From: CALFVT01 sp039989855
GTDB taxonomy: Bacteria > Pseudomonadota > Alphaproteobacteria > Caulobacterales > Maricaulaceae
DNA: 64,000 nt
Assembly: GCA_039989855.1 (NCBI GenBank)
Contig: JBDXGZ010000008.1
Span: 186,001 to 250,000 of the forward strand
Reading direction: 5' to 3'
Shown piece after piece: positions 35,054 to 43,556 of the stretch; the stretch's first letter is position 1; each line of letters begins with the position of its first letter. The position numbers were made by a program, and so were the translations under genes. The notes beneath the pieces are model-generated. The model worked only from the letters and a program-made list of their open reading frames with translations, searched no databases and was not told where the DNA came from.

Positions 35054-35269
35054 TTAAAAGGAGCGGGAGCCAGCCCGAACGCGGTAGGCTTGCGGGGCCG
35101 GCGGAATGAGCGTTTCAAAAGCGCTTTTGGCTTGTAAGAAAGCGCTAGTATTGGCGTAGGGGCTATCGGGATGAAAAAATTTCGCCTTCTTACGCCACGC
35201 GATTCGGATATCGGCTTCACGGGCGCTAAGTCCGAGACCGAGGGCTAACAATGCATCTTGACGTGTCAT
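35054..35269 (-). CDS. Small J-domain protein
   Basis: 71-residue protein containing little more than a J-domain: ALLALGLGLSAREADIRIAWRKKAKFFHPDSP supplies helix II and the HPD loop, and SAFLQAKSAFETL the third helix. The HPD motif is what stimulates Hsp70 (DnaK) ATPase. There is no zinc-finger or client-binding region. GGTGGGA lies about seven bases before the ATG. It sits beside a stretch with apparent gene remnants, so it might be a truncated product, but the domain itself looks complete enough to fold. Confidence 0.6.
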   Translation of the reverse strand: MTRQDALLALGLGLSAREADIRIAWRKKAKFFHPDSPYANTSAFLQAKSAFETLIPPAPQAYRVRAGSRSF

Positions 35270-35389
35270 GTGTTTATCCCACCTTTTTATGCTTAACGTT
35301 TCGTAACTTATGGGGCATGAGTAGTTACTAAAGTCCCAATGAATATGGTTAATGCGACAACCATCTGGGGAGCATTTTGAGGATAAGTC

Positions 35390-36073
35390 ATGAATAAGTC
35401 GATTATTCCACCGTCACCGTCTAAATCCGATTATACAAAATCGGCAAGTTATACGGATGTTGCCGAAGCTAACGCCGTTGAGATATTTGATCGTACTGAT
35501 CCTCTCGCTTTGTTTTCAGAGTGGATGACAGATGCGAGGGGGGCAGAACCTAATGATTCAAACGCCATGTCACTTGCAACTGTTGACGCGGAGGGTTTCC
35601 CAGATGTACGCATGGTCTTGCTAAAAGGAATTGATGAGCGCGGTTTCACTTTTTATACCAATGCGAACAGTGCCAAAGGGCAGCAATTAAAGACACAGGC
35701 TAAAGCCGCCTTGTGCTTTCATTGGAAGTCTCTTCGCCGTCAAGTTCGGGTTCGCGGGTCAGTTATTGCTGTTAAAGGTCAAGAGGCGGATGATTATTTT
35801 GCGTCTCGCGCGCGCGGCTCTAAACTTGGCGCATGGTCGTCGGATCAATCTCGGCCGGTTGCCAGTCGAGCCACTCTAGAAGCGAAAGTCTCTGAGGCGG
35901 AATCTCGGTTTGAAAATAGAGAGATTTCGCGCCCTGAGTTCTGGCATGGATGGCGGGTTGAGCCTGTGCAAATTGAGTTTTGGCGTGACCGACCTTTTCG
36001 TTTGCACGACCGTCTTTTGTTTTCTCGAGCCGATAAAAATCAATCATGGACGACAGGCCGTCTTTTCCCTTAA
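35390..36073 (+). CDS. pdxH: Pyridoxamine 5'-phosphate oxidase
   Basis: FMN-dependent oxidase forming pyridoxal 5'-phosphate from pyridoxine or pyridoxamine phosphate. 227 residues, usual length. Visible signatures: MSLATVDAEGFPDVRMVLLKG, GFTFYTNANSAKGQQL, CFHWKSLRRQVRVRG, and the C-terminal RPFRLHDRLLFSR...W..GRLFP. GAGGATAAGTC precedes the ATG. The two following membrane-protein genes run in the same direction at short spacing, so they may share a transcript. Confidence 0.95.
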   Translation: MNKSIIPPSPSKSDYTKSASYTDVAEANAVEIFDRTDPLALFSEWMTDARGAEPNDSNAMSLATVDAEGFPDVRMVLLKGIDERGFTFYTNANSAKGQQLKTQAKAALCFHWKSLRRQVRVRGSVIAVKGQEADDYFASRARGSKLGAWSSDQSRPVASRATLEAKVSEAESRFENREISRPEFWHGWRVEPVQIEFWRDRPFRLHDRLLFSRADKNQSWTTGRLFP

Positions 36074-36082
36074 GGTTATCCC

Positions 36083-36505
36083 ATGACATCAATTATATTC
36101 TTTATTTTTTTAGCTATCATTGTTTTTAATGCATTTTCAGGTAAGTCTTCAAAGGTGAAACAGAAGACGTTTAAGTCACTTGATAATCAATATAGTGGTC
36201 GGGATTATCAGCATAATGGCGGGGCAGCGCATTTGGCGTCACGCTTGAATGCTGCCAAACGGGCCGCGCAAACGGGGGCTGCGACAGGCGCTAAATATCA
36301 GCACGTTCGTCACAAACGCCGACAAGCAGAGCTTTCGGCTAATAAAGGGTTGCTACCTTCTAAGGATCGTCAAGATAAGAACCGCAACCGCCGAACAGAT
36401 TGGGGGGCGCGAGGGGATAGCGCTCTTTTCTCACCGAAGATGATCATGGTTATTGGCGGTTCTTGTGCAACGATTTATTGGGCGTTGACCGCCTTCAGTT
36501 CATAG
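36083..36505 (+). CDS. Hypothetical small membrane protein
   Basis: 140 residues with a hydrophobic helix at each end (IIFFIFLAIIVFNAF and MIMVIGGSCATIYWALTAF) and a basic, Gln/Arg/Lys-rich soluble middle that by the positive-inside rule should be cytoplasmic. No family recognised. AAGG lies before the ATG; it begins ten bases after pdxH and is followed 28 bases later by the DUF1499 gene. Confidence 0.65.
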   Translation: MTSIIFFIFLAIIVFNAFSGKSSKVKQKTFKSLDNQYSGRDYQHNGGAAHLASRLNAAKRAAQTGAATGAKYQHVRHKRRQAELSANKGLLPSKDRQDKNRNRRTDWGARGDSALFSPKMIMVIGGSCATIYWALTAFSS

Positions 36506-36533
36506 GTGCGAAACATACAAGAGGGGTAAGACT

Positions 36534-37376
36534 ATGACTAACAGTACAACGCCGCCTGTAGAGGGCCCAAAAGATTTAGCCACAATATCGAAAACTAGAG
36601 TATTGATGGAGCGCGTGGCATTATGGTTACGCCGTGGGGCGTGGATGATGGCTTTACTTGTGCCGATTTTTTATATGGTGGCGGCGTTAGGGACACGTTG
36701 GGGGTGGTGGAGTTTGAAAACGGGCTTTGGCACATTATCACGTGATGTTGGGCCTAAACTTATGGTTTGCACATTTCTCGTCGGGGTTATTTGTTTGGTC
36801 TTTGCCTTACTATCATCCCATAGACGAAAAGGCGTTTTAGCGAGTGCTTTGGCGATACTCGTGCCTGTAGCTGGAATGGTTTACGGCGGTAAGATCAAAG
36901 CGACAGCGGAAAAACTGCCCTTTATTCACGATATTACAACTAATACGCAAGACGTTCCGACATTCTCTCAAACACTGCTTGATCTTCGCGCGAAAACAGA
37001 CCGCGTCAATACGGTTGATTATGTAGGCAAGGTAGATTTGCGAGAAAAAGAACTTTATTCAGTGCTTCAAACACGCGCCTATCCCGACATTCGTCCGCTC
37101 ATTCTGTCTGGCAGTGTTGAGCAAGTTTTTGGCCAAGCGCTCGCAACCGCGCAGCAATTAGGATGGGATATCCACACAGAAGACGCGGCTAACGGTATTC
37201 TCGAAGCGACTGATATGACTTTTTGGTATGGTTTTAAGGATGATATCGTCATACGTATCCACGCCAGTGAGGGCGGTGGTACAGTCCTTGATATGCGTTC
37301 AATTAGCCGCATTGGGCAATCAGACCTTGGGGCCAACGCAAAGCGGGTTCGTAAATTTATGAAGAGCTTTAAATAG
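36534..37376 (+). CDS. DUF1499 membrane protein
   Basis: 280 residues. Three membrane segments in the first 120 residues (MALLVPIFYMVAALG, LMVCTFLVGVICLVFALL, LASALAILVPVAGMVYG) precede a C-terminal DUF1499 domain, recognisable from LPFIHDITTNTQDVP, YPDIRPLIL and VLDMRSISRIGQSDLGANAKRVRKFM. The family is uncharacterised. GAGGGG precedes the ATG. A terminator follows. Confidence 0.82.
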   Translation: MTNSTTPPVEGPKDLATISKTRVLMERVALWLRRGAWMMALLVPIFYMVAALGTRWGWWSLKTGFGTLSRDVGPKLMVCTFLVGVICLVFALLSSHRRKGVLASALAILVPVAGMVYGGKIKATAEKLPFIHDITTNTQDVPTFSQTLLDLRAKTDRVNTVDYVGKVDLREKELYSVLQTRAYPDIRPLILSGSVEQVFGQALATAQQLGWDIHTEDAANGILEATDMTFWYGFKDDIVIRIHASEGGGTVLDMRSISRIGQSDLGANAKRVRKFMKSFK

Positions 37377-37394
37377 CGATTAATTACGTAAATA

Positions 37395-37420
37395 AAAAGA
37401 CCCGCACGAGGCGGGTTTTT
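37395..37420 (+). terminator. Rho-independent terminator after the DUF1499 gene
   Basis: ACCCGC (37400-37405) pairs with GCGGGT (37411-37416) over a five-base loop, flanked by an A run and a T run, so it could act in both directions between this gene and the convergent metallo-hydrolase gene. Confidence 0.85.
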
Positions 37421-37444
37421 AGGATCTTAAATAAATGAGTGTGT

Positions 37445-38368
37445 TTAAGCGTTAGCTGCGGCCTTAGCCGTTTCACACTCACAATATTCGCTCTTTAGAG
37501 ACGGGACACCCTCGCACGTTACGCGGCCGTTTTCGCAAAGATATATGAGATGTGATAGTACACTATGGGCAGCGGCAGGGTAAAGACGCGGGTTAATGTC
37601 TGCATAGAGAATTTTTACCATCTCGGTGATTTTCGTCACGCCTTGGTCAAGCACGCCAAGAATTTGTGCCTCGCGCTTGTGGCGGTGGGCAATATAGGCA
37701 TCAACAAAAGGAGCGGGCTCCGTAATTGCCGGACCATGTGTCGGCCAGATCGTTGAAAATTCACGACTGCGAATATCTTCAAGACTATTAAGGTAATCGC
37801 CCATATGTCCATCAGGAGGACTCACAACACTGGTAGACCAGCCCATAATATGGTCGCCGCTAAACAGGATGTTTTCTTCGCGTAAGGCAAAGCACATATG
37901 GTTAGATGTATGTCCTGGCGTATGGATCGCTTCTATCGTCCAGCCGTCGCCTTCGATGATAACGCCGTTGCGAATATCGATATCAGGTTTAAACGAAAGG
38001 TCATCACCGGCTTCAAGGCGTATCTCACCGCCTTCAGGGGGACGCATTTGCTTGCCGTAACCGTAAACTTTGCAGCCGTGTTTTTCAGCCAAAGGTGCGG
38101 CCATCGGTGAATGATCCATATGGTGATGGGTGACCAAGACATGAGTGACAGTTCGGCCTTCAAGCGCTTTATCAAGTGCTGCCATATGGTTAGGCGTTCG
38201 CGGACCGGGGTCAATCACGGCGACATTTTTATCGCCAATAATATAAACACCAGTGCCCGTGTAAGTGAACGGCCCTGGGTTGTCGGCGACGACACGCTGT
38301 ACTAACGGACTAATCTGAGCGGCAATGCCATACTCGAAGTCAAAAGTTTTAACGAAGGGAATGTTCAT
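37445..38368 (-). CDS. MBL-fold metallo-hydrolase, LACTB2-like
   Basis: 307 residues. The metallo-beta-lactamase fold is marked by NVAVIDPGPRTPNH, the metal motif VTHHHMDHS (HxHxDH), IHTPGHTSNHMCF, LFSGDHIMGWSTSVV and WPTHGPAI. The C-terminal helices (AHRHKREAQILGVL) correspond to the winged-helix BLACT_WH region of LACTB2-like hydrolases, which include RNA endonucleases and general hydrolases. Substrate not evident. Its start overlaps the stop of the ATP-grasp-like gene by four bases, implying a coupled pair. Confidence 0.88.
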   Translation of the reverse strand: MNIPFVKTFDFEYGIAAQISPLVQRVVADNPGPFTYTGTGVYIIGDKNVAVIDPGPRTPNHMAALDKALEGRTVTHVLVTHHHMDHSPMAAPLAEKHGCKVYGYGKQMRPPEGGEIRLEAGDDLSFKPDIDIRNGVIIEGDGWTIEAIHTPGHTSNHMCFALREENILFSGDHIMGWSTSVVSPPDGHMGDYLNSLEDIRSREFSTIWPTHGPAITEPAPFVDAYIAHRHKREAQILGVLDQGVTKITEMVKILYADINPRLYPAAAHSVLSHLIYLCENGRVTCEGVPSLKSEYCECETAKAAANA

Positions 38369-39321
38369 AAGGTCTTATCTTTTTGAAGCGTTATGCGGTT
38401 AGATGCTTCGGCTACTCTGTTTTCTATAGCTTGCTCAAGGGCTTTAGCTAAAATAGATGTGGATTTCAATTTATCTTTTAAGGGTAAAGAAAAAGGAGGG
38501 CCCATATCTGTTTTATTGACGTCAACGATGTATATACGTCCATCGTCGGCATCTCTTAAAATGTCAAGCCCGCCCCAATCAAGCTTCATTGCATTACAAA
38601 ACAATCGAATTTTTTCGGTTTCTTCATGTGTAAATTGTTCTTCAGCCGTACTCATGACAACATGGGTGTTTAAATTATCAAATCGTTGAGTTTCAGGTCG
38701 GGATTTAAGGTATATAAGTGGAATTTCTCCAAATAATGTGGGGCAGCGTATATCGGTCACGCGGCCCGATTCTGATCGGTTATCAATAAGTTTTTGATAA
38801 ACATAGCCATCTTCAGCTTCGCAAGGTCCTTGTACGATTTTTCCTGTATGTGTGCCGTTGATTTCGGATTTGGCTACCATAGCTCCCGTATATTCAGTGG
38901 GATCAACACCAAGGTCATATCCAAAAATATCTTTGAAGATTGTTTGGACGTAGGTTTTTGAGATATCGTTACACTCAAAATTGAGTTGTACAATAGGGCC
39001 GTTTAGAAGGTGTGGGGCGTCACTATAGGTGGAATCGTCAAAGTAAATGGCAAGATCAGAGTCTTTCGCATTATCGACGAATTGAACGCCGAGGCGACTT
39101 AGACAAACCCGTAGGAGGTACCAGTAGCGCGGTATGGTAGGCAGCGCATAGACGCGAATTCTATCTCTTACCTTTAAAGGTGCGCGGACACGCTCAATCA
39201 TTCCATAAGGAAGCCATTTGGCTAAATCCTTTAATAGATCTGCGTTGAACTCTATTCGAGCGCCTGTCTTTTTAACAGTGACGCCAGAACGGTCCCATTC
39301 TAAATCATTCCACCAGCCCAT
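38365..39321 (-). CDS. ATP-grasp-like protein
   Basis: 318 residues. The second half looks like an ATP-grasp fold: YVYQKLIDNRS (adenine/hinge region), DIRCPTLFGEIPLIYLKSR, and LDWGGLDILRDADDGRIYIVDVNKTDMGPP, in which Asp and Asn stand where metal ligands sit. The N-terminal half (RIRVYALPTIPRYWYLLRVCLSRLG, LAIYFDDSTY) could be the preATP-grasp part. The acceptor and donor are not known. Co-transcribed with the metallo-hydrolase by a four-base overlap. No strong ribosome site is seen. Confidence 0.65.
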   Translation of the reverse strand: MGWWNDLEWDRSGVTVKKTGARIEFNADLLKDLAKWLPYGMIERVRAPLKVRDRIRVYALPTIPRYWYLLRVCLSRLGVQFVDNAKDSDLAIYFDDSTYSDAPHLLNGPIVQLNFECNDISKTYVQTIFKDIFGYDLGVDPTEYTGAMVAKSEINGTHTGKIVQGPCEAEDGYVYQKLIDNRSESGRVTDIRCPTLFGEIPLIYLKSRPETQRFDNLNTHVVMSTAEEQFTHEETEKIRLFCNAMKLDWGGLDILRDADDGRIYIVDVNKTDMGPPFSLPLKDKLKSTSILAKALEQAIENRVAEASNRITLQKDKTL

Positions 39322-39452
39322 CGTCTTGGTTGGTCCTCATATTATTTCATCTGGTACCCAGTTAGCCAATCTCTTATACGATCACCAGACATTCGTCATG
39401 ACATTTTCGCGACGATAAATTGATACCGACAAATGGAGTTTGTACTTGTCTA

Positions 39453-41231
39453 CTAATCAATAGTCGGAATATCAGCCATGAGAGAGCCTTGCTCACGTAG
39501 GGCGATGTCTTGACGCGCTTTGATGGCCGCTTGAACTTCGGGTAGGGCCGCAACTTCACGCAGCGTTTGCATTTCCGAAGAAATTGAAGCGACCCCAGAT
39601 AGAGATTCTTGTAATTTCTCGGCAAAAGGCTTTGGACGTGGGAATGTTTTTAAGTATATATCCGTTTCGGCGTCTATATCCGCTAGGTCTTTAGCGACTT
39701 CAATGGCTCGCATAATGCCCCCGAGTTCATCAACTAAGCCGATTTCAATGGCTTGCTCACCTGTCCAAACGCGGCCCTTAGCAATTTCACGGACCTGTTC
39801 AATTGGAAGATCACGCCCCGCTGCGACAAGTTCAGTGAAGTCGACATAAATATCTTCCATCTGACTGCGGTATTTTTCGCGCTGGCTTTCTGTGAAGGCT
39901 GTGTCTCCTGAATAAACGCCGAGGTACTCTCCACCGATAGCGATACGTTCAACATTGTAACCGACTTTAGCATAAGCATTTTCTAGTGATATTTTTCCGC
40001 CTAGAACACCAATTGAACCCGTAATTGTCGTCGGGAGAGCCAGAATTTTATCTGCATGGGCGGCGACATAATAGCCCCCAGACGCCGCATATTGCCCCAT
40101 GCTTATAATAACAGGCTTACCTGCGTCTTTGGCCCGTAGAACAGCGGCGTTGATTTGGTCCGACGCTGTGGCTGACCCGCCTGGAGTGCTCACACGGAAA
40201 ACAATCGCTTTAACGCGTTTATCTTTAATCGCCGCATCAATGGCCTGAGTGACTGTATCGCCCCCCATCGTAACACTGTTGCTAAAGGGATTGGATCCAT
40301 CTTGAGATTTACCCATCATAACAGGGCCTTGGCCGCCAATAAAAGCGATTGTGGGACCTGTTTTGAAGCCAGGAGGGCCGTAAGCCGTAATGTTTTGAAA
40401 TGGGATGGTTTTATTTTCAGTTTTATTGCGTATGTAATCCTTGGCATCTTTAAGATAACCGAGCTTATCGATGAGACCTGCCTCCTGAGCGGATTCAGCA
40501 GAGTGCGGAGCTGTTTCAAGTAAGGTCGTGACTTGCTCTACAGTAAGGCCACGGTCTTCAGCGATGGCGTTAACAGCACTATTATATAGGGATGTTAGCA
40601 TTGAGGTTGTCGATTCGCGGTGTGCGGCCGTATAATCTGTTTGCGTGTAAACATTAGCTGCATTTTTATATTCGTGAAATTGAACAAAATCTGCTTTGGC
40701 GTCAAAATGATCTATGACACCTCCATAAAAGGGAGTTTCGCTCGCAAGACCGGCTACGGCGAAGCCTGTCGTAGCTTGCTGCCAGATTTCATCGGCTGCA
40801 CTGATCGCATAATAACCCAGTATGGATGTGCCTTCAAAGCCTTGAGAGTGTGCGATGACAAATTTCCCACTCGCTTTAAAGTTAATAATTGAGGATCTAA
40901 GCTCCTCGGCGCTTGCAGGGGTGATTCCCCCCATTCTTGCGCGTATGAACATGCCTTTAACATCATCATCGGTCTTAGCTCTGTCGAGCGCGCGCACGAT
41001 ATTGACGATTGAGGCTTGCTGTCCGCCAAACAAAGTCTCCTCTCCGCCGTGATCGCGAATCGATTGTCGAAGGTCTAGGTGCAAAACTTTAGCGCCAGCA
41101 GGGCCCTCAGCTTGTTTAGCTGCGCTGGAGGTTGCAGCTCCAATTATTCCGCCGATTATAATAAATATCAAAAAAATAAAGACAAACAAACCAACAATCG
41201 TTCCGAGTATTGTAATGAAAAATTGGCGCAT
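39453..41231 (-). CDS. sppA: Signal peptide peptidase SppA, 67K type
   Basis: 592-residue membrane serine protease that degrades cleaved signal peptides. One N-terminal membrane helix is followed by two tandem S49 domains. The first contains the region with YYAISAADEIW; the second contains VFRVSTPGGSATASD, SMGQYAASGGYYVAAHAD with the nucleophile Ser, and TGSIGVLGGK. Length matches the double-domain type of E. coli. AGGAAG lies before the ATG. It appears to be transcribed alone. Confidence 0.93.
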   Translation of the reverse strand: MRQFFITILGTIVGLFVFIFLIFIIIGGIIGAATSSAAKQAEGPAGAKVLHLDLRQSIRDHGGEETLFGGQQASIVNIVRALDRAKTDDDVKGMFIRARMGGITPASAEELRSSIINFKASGKFVIAHSQGFEGTSILGYYAISAADEIWQQATTGFAVAGLASETPFYGGVIDHFDAKADFVQFHEYKNAANVYTQTDYTAAHRESTTSMLTSLYNSAVNAIAEDRGLTVEQVTTLLETAPHSAESAQEAGLIDKLGYLKDAKDYIRNKTENKTIPFQNITAYGPPGFKTGPTIAFIGGQGPVMMGKSQDGSNPFSNSVTMGGDTVTQAIDAAIKDKRVKAIVFRVSTPGGSATASDQINAAVLRAKDAGKPVIISMGQYAASGGYYVAAHADKILALPTTITGSIGVLGGKISLENAYAKVGYNVERIAIGGEYLGVYSGDTAFTESQREKYRSQMEDIYVDFTELVAAGRDLPIEQVREIAKGRVWTGEQAIEIGLVDELGGIMRAIEVAKDLADIDAETDIYLKTFPRPKPFAEKLQESLSGVASISSEMQTLREVAALPEVQAAIKARQDIALREQGSLMADIPTID

Positions 41232-41461
41232 AATATCTTCCTGCGTATTGATAATGCTATTTATTTAACATTGTTATTATAAGCTTGTCGTTTAACGATA
41301 AGATATGCAAGGTATTTTGGCAACTCTAATTGATAGGTCAATATAAAGCGAATATGGTAGTCAGCTATGAAAAATGCCTATATATCATATTACTCAGAAT
41401 TAAGCGTTGCATTTCAAAATAATCGAGGCTAAAGGGCGCTTCTCGACTGAAAATCACATGT

Positions 41462-41535
41462 TGGGGCGTAGCCAAGCGGTAAGGCATCGGGTTTTGATCC
41501 CGTGATCGTTGGTTCGAATCCAGCCGCCCCAACCA
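41462..41535 (+). tRNA. tRNA-Gln (anticodon TTG)
   Basis: Cloverleaf visible: acceptor TGGGGCG (41462-41468) pairs with CGCCCCA (41525-41531), discriminator A, and an encoded CCA end (41533-41535). The anticodon loop TTTTGAT holds TTG at 41494-41496, and the T arm has GGTTCGAATCC. The outermost anticodon-stem pair is T-T instead of the usual A-T. Together these give a glutamine tRNA reading CAA and CAG. Confidence 0.93.
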
Positions 41536-41858
41536 TCCTTACAATACATTCAAATAGTTAATGCCGATAATTCGGGGTAGCGGTAACTTTGCCATATTCA
41601 ATTCGTTAACGCGAGTGTCACGAAAAAACAAAAAACGTAACTATTTTCACGCATGCAGGGTATTTTTTTTCATTCAATTTGTGATTTCTGATAAAAATTG
41701 CTTGTTTTGATTAACTAAACTTAACTTTGATGAGAAAAATGTTAATAAAGTGAATAATATCTTGCACTAGCGATTGATTATCCGCGTTCTCCAGTGTAGG
41801 TGTCCGTTAAGAAATGATAATATGCATAGGTTCTATGCATGATAATTGGAGAGAATGA
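41536..41858. other. AT-rich intergenic region before the TonB operon
   Basis: About 320 bases with no gene and no RNA recognised. It is AT-rich and holds a TTAA pair at six-base spacing near 41710, not the seven of a CtrA box, and a perfect palindrome near its end (separate entry). It probably carries the promoter of the TonB operon. Confidence 0.5.
41822..41840 (+). promoter_or_regulatory. Palindrome in front of the TonB operon
   Basis: ATGCATAG (41822-41829) and CTATGCAT (41833-41840) form a perfect eight-base inverted repeat with a three-base spacer, ending 18 bases before the first start codon. It may be an operator or an mRNA leader hairpin; the binder is unknown. Confidence 0.5.
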
Positions 41859-42671
41859 GTGGTTGTTGCAGTCCCTGCGCGGCAGATCTTTTGCCGTATA
41901 GTTATTGGTGTTTCACTTGGAGCTCTGTCTTTTGGTACGGCTGTTGCGCAAGATGCAGATGGTAAGTTGGCAGAATATCAGGCTCTATTAGCTGAGATAC
42001 AAAATAAGAAGCTTTCTATCGCCCACCAAGAAGCTAAGTTGCAATCGCAAGCGGTTGAAGTGGAAAGCTTAAAGGCCCAAATAGAGGGCGTTCCATCTGT
42101 TGTTAATGCTGTGCCTGCTATGTTGGAGGCCATGTCGGTTGAGATTGACAAGTTCATTTCCTCTGATTTGCCATTTAAGTTGACGGAGCGTTATGACCGT
42201 CTAGCTGCTTTTCAGGAATCTATTGCAGAGGACTCTGAAAGTACGCCAGGTGAACAAATGCGTCGGGCTTTAAGCATTTACGCTATAGAAGCAGGTTATG
42301 GCTCTAATGTTGAGGCCTATGCGGGCGATCACCCTGTTGAAGAAAAGGCGGGTAGTCGATATGCTGCATGTGAAGCGGACGTTAGCTCTGCTGCGTGTGG
42401 TTTGGATGATGACCAAAAGAAACTCTTAGAGGCAAATAGGCCTCTTGAGGATCTTAAGCCGGGCTTACTTGATGGTGATTATCTTCGTTATGGTCGCCTA
42501 TCTCTCGTGTATGTTCAAAATGATGGCAGCAATGCTTACAGATACGACCCCAATGAAAAGATTTGGGTTGAGTTGAAGGGAAACCGGATGCTTGATGTGC
42601 GTCGTGATGTCAGAATGGCTAAGGGAGAGTCGCAGCCAGCCCTTGTAAATGCACCTGTATATGTAAAATAA
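41859..42671 (+). CDS. DUF3450 periplasmic protein, first copy
   Basis: 270 residues. A signal peptide (GVSLGALSFGTAVAQD) is followed by a coiled coil (LAEYQALLAEIQNKKLSIAHQ and on to residue about 75), then the DUF3450 core: MSVEIDKFISSDLPFKLTERYDRLAAFQ and MRRALSIYAIEAGYG. An insert of about 50 residues with two Cys (ACEADVSSAACGL) is absent from the second copy. GTG start with GGAGAG upstream. Genes of this family open TonB2-type operons in Vibrio and Shewanella; the role there is unknown. Probably periplasmic. Confidence 0.85.
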   Translation: MVVAVPARQIFCRIVIGVSLGALSFGTAVAQDADGKLAEYQALLAEIQNKKLSIAHQEAKLQSQAVEVESLKAQIEGVPSVVNAVPAMLEAMSVEIDKFISSDLPFKLTERYDRLAAFQESIAEDSESTPGEQMRRALSIYAIEAGYGSNVEAYAGDHPVEEKAGSRYAACEADVSSAACGLDDDQKKLLEANRPLEDLKPGLLDGDYLRYGRLSLVYVQNDGSNAYRYDPNEKIWVELKGNRMLDVRRDVRMAKGESQPALVNAPVYVK

Positions 42672-42782
42672 ATTAGCGGTGTGGCTCGTTGAGTTGCTGC
42701 ACCAAATATTAGGGAACGGGCTCGCGGGAATAAAATGATTATCCAGCCAACCCAAATGATGAAACCGAACTGGAAGGAAACC

Positions 42783-43538
42783 ATGTCAAAATTATCAATT
42801 GCAAAGCGTTTGCTGTTGACCGGAGCTATAGGCTTTGCGTTTGCAGTGCCTGCGAGTGCCCAACTAGATAGTGCATTAAGTACGGCTAAGTCGTCAACGG
42901 CTGCAAGTGCTGCGTCTCAGGGTCGTGTGTCATCATCTGATGATGCTGCTGATACAGCGATCCGCGAGTTTAGAGCTGTGCAGCAACAGATCGACAATAT
43001 TAAGTTGTTTGTTGATCAGCAAAACATTTTTCTTGCGTCACAAAAGGGCGAGATCGATTCACTAAATAATCAGTTGGGTACAGTTGAGCAAATTAAGCAG
43101 GGCATGGTCCCAATGATGCTTCGTATGACTATTGCGCTCGAAGACAGCATTAAGAGTGATATTCCATTTTTGATGGAAGAGCGTCTTGAGCGGGTCCAGC
43201 GTGTTAAAGAGGCTCTTTCTAATCCTGATGTATCGCCAGCCGAGCAATATAGAGTTGTTTTAAATGCGTTTAAAATTGAAGTATCTTATGGGCAGGGGCT
43301 TGATAGTTATGAAGGTGCGCATCCGACGCGTGCGGGTAACGTTGTGAATTTCTTGCGTTTTGGTCGCACATCTTTTGTATATATGTCAAAAGATGAGAGT
43401 GAACTTGCGCGCTACAGTTTAGAGTCAAAGTCTTGGGAGCCTATTTCTGGCGATAAGGCTTTATCAATGCGGAAAGCTATTCGTGTTGCTAAAGGTGAAG
43501 CTGCTCCGGATGTCGTTTACGCTCCGGTCGTGAAATAA
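42783..43538 (+). CDS. DUF3450 periplasmic protein, second copy
   Basis: About 251 residues; paralogue of the preceding gene. Signal peptide AIGFAFAVPASAQ, a coiled coil over residues about 50-100 (IREFRAVQQQIDNIKLFVDQQ), then the core ALEDSIKSDIPFLMEERLERVQ, FKIEVSYGQGLDSYEG and LRFGRTSFVYMS. ATG 42783 is preferred over an in-frame upstream ATG because AAGGAA lies six bases before it and it gives a clean signal peptide. It lies 18 bases before the TtpC-like gene. It should act in the periplasm with the ExbB-type complex; this is inference from the neighbourhood. Confidence 0.86.
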   Translation: MSKLSIAKRLLLTGAIGFAFAVPASAQLDSALSTAKSSTAASAASQGRVSSSDDAADTAIREFRAVQQQIDNIKLFVDQQNIFLASQKGEIDSLNNQLGTVEQIKQGMVPMMLRMTIALEDSIKSDIPFLMEERLERVQRVKEALSNPDVSPAEQYRVVLNAFKIEVSYGQGLDSYEGAHPTRAGNVVNFLRFGRTSFVYMSKDESELARYSLESKSWEPISGDKALSMRKAIRVAKGEAAPDVVYAPVVK

Positions 43539-43556
43539 GAGTTGAGGACATAAATC

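Noticed and set aside
41709..41723. TTAA pair resembling a CtrA box before the TonB operon
   Set aside because: The spacing is six bases rather than seven, and the region is very AT-rich, so a chance match is likely.
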